The notes below the pieces were generated by a model. It had not been told where the DNA came from. It did no database searches and saw only the letters and a program-made list of their open reading frames with translations. Shown here in pieces: positions 58,879 through 64,000 of a DNA stretch of 64,000 nucleotides. The stretch covers positions 23,956,090-24,020,089 of the forward strand of contig NC_083638.1 in assembly GCF_963576545.1 (NCBI RefSeq). The letters are read 5' to 3'. The stretch is from Limanda limanda. Its lineage: Eukaryota > Chordata > Actinopteri > Pleuronectiformes > Pleuronectidae. Both the position numbers and the translations under genes were made by a program. The first letter of the stretch is position 1. Every line of letters begins with the position of its first letter.

Positions 58879-58885
58879 TTAAGAC
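58879..58885 (-). promoter_or_regulatory. sox6: miR-499 target site (7-mer-A1)
   Basis: GTCTTAA on the minus strand, about 210 bases after the stop codon; it matches seed bases 2-7 with an A opposite base 1. It is the fifth and weakest miR-499 match in the proximal UTR. Confidence 0.4.
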
Positions 58886-59094
58886 CAAATAGCTTTTGAT
58901 TCTGATGAAGCCACCTCTGCATGCTGGCTCCTAAATGATACATCATTGTTATTTTTTCAAAACATCCTTGTGTGGTGTTTTTTTAAAGTTTTTTTTTTTA
59001 CTTATGCTCTTTCCCTCCCTCAGATCAGACCAGGCCTCGGGCGTCCTCCTGTGTAAGTGTTGTGTCTGCATTGGCCTCATCCATCAAAGAGGTC

Positions 59095-59401
59095 TCAGTT
59101 GGCGTTGACTGGCTCTTGAGTGTCATTTTCACTGCTATAGTCTGTTTTGGGCTCATCCTCGAAATCTTCGTACATGTCCATCTCCTCCACGCCGTTGACC
59201 GGCACAATGTTGTTCGCCATGGTGTGGGGCTCTAGCTTCATGTTGTAGGTGGTCTGGATGACAGGAATGGCCGGCTCGGGACTCGCCGAGGCACTGGAGC
59301 ACTCCGATGTCATATGAGGTGAGGGCGTGGTGGTTGCCATGGTGATGGGCCCGGGATAGATCATACTGGCGCTGGTTGTGATCGGAATCTGAGGTGGTTG
59401 T
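59095..59401 (-). CDS. sox6: sox6 terminal coding exon: C-terminal tail and stop
   Basis: This is the last coding exon. It supplies one base to finish a Gly codon, then 101 codons beginning [12 protein letters not shown] and ending PVNAN, with a TGA stop at 59097-59095. The tail has a Ser/Thr/Pro-rich part ([24 protein letters not shown]) and then an acidic part ([20 protein letters not shown]). This order and wording match the C-terminus of vertebrate Sox6 ([21 protein letters not shown]) rather than Sox5 or Sox13. The acceptor AG is at 59403-59402 behind a strong pyrimidine tract (ctttctcctccatccag on the minus strand). The intron to the HMG exon is 857 bp. No frameshift or premature stop was seen, so the gene looks intact here. 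Because the stop lies in the last exon, no nonsense-mediated decay is expected. Confidence 0.96.
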
Positions 59402-61254
<1,853 letters not shown>

Positions 61255-61428
61255 CCAAAATTTTGCTAATGTTGGAGTTGTGCATGTCGGGGAAGGCCTG
61301 GAGGATCTTGCGCCGCTCATCCTTGGCCCACACCATGAACGCGTTCATTGGCCTTTTGATGTGAGGTTCGTTGGTGTTCCTTCCTCGAGCTTCCCTGAAG
61401 ACTCGTGCCTCAGTGGATCCAGCGCCTC
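61255..61428 (-). CDS. sox6: sox6 exon: linker and first half of HMG box
   Basis: This internal exon encodes the linker before the HMG box and the box's first half. The product is a SoxD transcription factor that binds AACAAT-type sites in the DNA minor groove in the nucleus; SOX6 controls muscle fibre type, cartilage, oligodendrocyte and red-cell programmes (family knowledge). Seen: 57 full codons, with [12 protein letters not shown] followed by [18 protein letters not shown], the Sox signature RPMNAFMVW, and on to SNISKIL. The exon ends after the first base of a Gly codon at a GTAAGA donor (minus strand), so the HMG box is split by an intron, as in other SoxD genes. I placed the acceptor at the AG at 61430-61429. 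A second AG three bases further in (61427-61426) would keep frame and drop one residue. The preceding exon is outside the window. Confidence 0.95.
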
Positions 61429-64000
61429 CTGTTGGCCAACAATAATAGGGTTGGGGTTTATCTCTGGCCCGATTGACTTTGGACCCTGGAATAGCCAGAG
61501 CAGGAATAAGAAGGGGGAACAAGGCAAGACATTGATTAAATGACGAGCCTTTTTCAAACTCTCCATTGTCTATTAGGGTAATGGCTGCTAACATCATCAT
61601 GAACATTATTTCAGATGAGTGCAGCTCTTCAGACCCTAATCGAGAGAGAAGACATTGAGCTGGAAACCTGACTCACCAGGCTTGTGTTTAATGTGTAATA
61701 AAAGAATGTCTATCCAGAACTAAAATAGAAGCTTGGTCGTCAATGTGAATCAAATATTTTGTTCCCACTTTTATTCTCTGCTTTACAATTTAATATGGCA
61801 ATTGTGGTATCCATATGAATGGGTACTAACATACATATGCAGGACTTACAAAATCTGGGAGGAAAATCTGCAAAACTCAGTAAAGCATTTTTCCAAAATA
61901 CATATTTTATATATATATACACTAGAATAAATTCAGACATGTCCTCATCTGCTTTACTCTGTTTATTCTTTCTCACTCTCTTTTTTCTCACACACTCACA
62001 CAAACACACACAAACAAACAACCCAGGCGCACATTCTCGATGAGAGCGCTCCGTTTCTCCAAAGTGCTGTTTCTCAATCAGGGCATTCACAATCAACAAT
62101 AAGAGAGTTTCTCTCAGTATTAAACTGTACATCAGACTGATAATGATTTCTGTTTGCATGCGCATTTGCTTGCTTTTATATGTAAGATGTGAAAGAATTA
62201 AATAAAAGCAGTATGAATATTTAAACAAACAAAAACATGTTGATAAACAAGGCTTGAAAAATAAGACAAAAAAAGCCTTCCATATGCTACGATACATCTT
62301 TAATGATCTCAAATCTGGAAAAGAAAATCGGGATGACTCATGCATATTTCATCATCCACATGTGAAGCCTTCTCATTAGACCATTCCACTAGCAGCCTTG
62401 GCACATGTTACCTGGGGTTTGATTTCTATTATTATTTCAGTTGATAAACAAAATCAAACTCTTAATGAGTAATGGAGGACTGTGCGGTGACATTAATTCA
62501 CAGAGAGCTCGTTCTGCTCTAATCACTGAGGAAGCCGAGGAGTTTGAGTGTCTTTGCTTTGGAGAAGCATGTCCTCTTTTTAAAGCTATTACATGAGACA
62601 AGTGCTGAAAAGGGCGATATATATAATCACACACCCACTAGCTATGATAGAAATCAGGGTGTGGTGGAAGGTGGATTATGTGTGAAGTGTATTTAAGGTG
62701 CCGCTGCCTACTGGGAGACCTGTTTCTCCCAGTGAGAAGGGATTTTCACCTGCTCATGTTTAACAGTCAAACGGCCAAAGACACTGAGACTTGCCTTTCT
62801 ATGAAACGCTCGGGGAAAATGTATTTTTCATATTGTGTCCCTGCACTAGCTGCTACTGAGATATTTTCCTGTTTAAGATTTGAACTACCTCTTGTTAATG
62901 GAAATAACAATTAAGTCAAAAAGACCATTTTCTGTTCTCGTCTCAAAATCGTGATTGTGGCTTCAGCAAATGTACTTTACGCAAAAAGAGAGGGAAACTA
63001 AAATAAATAAATGAATAAATATATTTATATTTTTAGTAGTAAAATAAAGATATCTCTTGTCAATATCTCTTAAGTATAGTTTACAATCAATACATACTCT
63101 CAAATTGAAAATATTTATAAATCCTTGGATCGGCATACAATTATGTTATTTATATTAAAATATTCAGAAAAAATAGTGAATGATATATTTAACTTTTTTT
63201 TTTCAAAAGACGAACAATTTCCCCCAATTACAAAAAACTAATCTTATTTTAATATTTATCAAGTTGCCCATATACAAATCCTAATCTTCAAAACCTCTGC
63301 CATTTCTTCGCCTGATACACATATATAATTATCCTACCCTTTGTTAAACACATATTCAAACTCTGAGTGCTGTGTCATATTCTGTCTGTTTGCCTTCACC
63401 TCCCAGAATGCTGGAGGCCCGGAAGCCATCATGAATTCAGGAATAATACACTACCTTTGCTGCCACCGAAACCCCACAGTACGTTAATTTCATTTAGCAT
63501 GCACTCACTGTACAGGATGAATTGATTTCACTTTGTTTGGTTTTGACAACCATGTTTATTGTGCAATGAAATGTGGTGTGGCGGAGGGCTGACAGTATCC
63601 ATCAACGCGGGGCAATCTGCTGACTGTCGGGGCCAGATGAAGGTATTCATTAGCTCAGGAGCGCAACGCTCACTCAGACACGACAGCCAGTGTCTGCACC
63701 CCGGGATCGCTTGCTGTAATTTACGATGCCTCCCGTGCCATTACTCTATCACTGACACTGATTCAGCAATTTATATACTGGTTTGCATGCATACGGGCAG
63801 AGGTGAGCTTCTTATGGGGAGGGGGGGGCGACAAAACAACTGCCTGCCATCAGCTAGTGCCACATCCATAGTTAGCCAGGAAACCAGCCACGTGACTTGG
63901 TTCATTGGAGGGAAGCCAGATGAGGCATGGCACATGGAAAAGTGCCTGTCTGCTGCAGAAAGACACAACAGCACTCTTACATCATTTGTTTCTATCTGTA
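61429..64000 (-). other. sox6: sox6 upstream intron (partial)
   Basis: This is intronic sequence upstream of the HMG-box exon, running off the right edge of the window. I found no further exon with Sox6 coiled-coil or linker sequence. It holds AT-rich DNA (62990-63260), short CA/CAA runs (61990-62015) and a short AT repeat (about 61910-61920). A 201-codon open frame at 61740-62345 is low-complexity and lacks any domain. The last 600 bases are more GC-balanced and are listed separately as a candidate regulatory element. Confidence 0.75.
63370..63790. promoter_or_regulatory. candidate intronic regulatory element of sox6
   Basis: A GC-balanced, non-repetitive segment in an AT-rich intron, with ACGTTAATTTCATTTAGCAT (63481-63500), CTTTGTTTGG and AACCATGTTTATTGTGC words (forkhead/SOX-like). 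Contrast with the adjoining AT-rich 62990-63260 is sharp. Mammalian SOX6 introns are known to hold conserved enhancers. Confidence 0.3.

Larger units (their letters stand above)
57280..59094 (-). other. sox6: sox6 3' UTR (proximal form)
   Basis: This follows the TGA stop directly. The first AATAAA met on the minus strand after the stop is at 57299-57304, about 1.8 kb away, with a GT-rich stretch (GGGGTGTGTGTC) just beyond. The UTR nature is supported by clustered seed matches for microRNAs already known to target Sox6 (listed separately). It also contains a 24-base near-palindrome (58693-58716) and a GC-balanced segment (58000-58240) that may be conserved. The exact cleavage site is inferred. 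Confidence 0.75.

Noticed and set aside
59025..59207. 60-codon minus frame overlapping the last sox6 exon
   Set aside because: A shifted-frame shadow of the sox6 tail; the true frame matches Sox6 and ends at 59095.
61740..62345. 201-codon minus-strand open frame, the longest in the window
   Set aside because: It lies inside the sox6 intron, is rich in low-complexity Phe/Cys/Lys sequence, has no domain, and runs across CA-type repeats.

Overview
The window looks like vertebrate nuclear DNA, most likely from a percomorph (spiny-rayed) teleost. It is AT-rich and intron-containing, with long CA/TG and CT microsatellites, hAT-like and tRNA-SINE-like repeats of fish type, and very little coding sequence. 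The only protein-coding gene I can support is the 3' end of sox6 (SoxD group), on the minus strand between about 59.1 and 61.4 kb. Three exons with matching splice phases encode the HMG box and the C-terminal tail, about 232 residues in total. The rest of the gene lies beyond the right edge.

Layout on the + strand. 1-53.6 kb is non-coding, with no recognisable exon, tRNA, rRNA or CRISPR array. It holds simple repeats, one repeat-like segment near the left edge (85-600), a perfect hairpin (1834-1879), a short hAT-like MITE (8069-8321), a possible decayed SINE (10685-10880), and a nested-looking repeat block (tRNA-like SINE 41843-42082, hAT-like element 42189-42937). Several low-repeat, motif-rich stretches may be conserved regulatory elements. 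53.65-59.09 kb is the sox6 3' UTR: a proximal form of about 1.8 kb ends near the AATAAA at 57299-57304 (minus strand), and a longer form to about 53.65 kb is possible. 59095-61428 holds the three exons and two short introns. 61429-64000 is the upstream intron, with a candidate conserved segment near its right end.

The most informative non-coding signal is in the 3' UTR. Five seed matches to miR-499 (two of them 8-mers) lie within 1.14 kb, with a miR-219 seed match next to one of them. Further miR-219, miR-338 and miR-499 seed matches lie in the possible extended UTR. SOX6 is an established target of these microRNAs in muscle and oligodendrocytes, so the UTR appears to carry both regulatory modules. 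In other vertebrates SOX6 is followed by a long gene-poor interval, and the 53 kb here fits that pattern. I found no evidence of a new enzymatic or defence system; nearly all open reading frames here are chance or repeat-driven.
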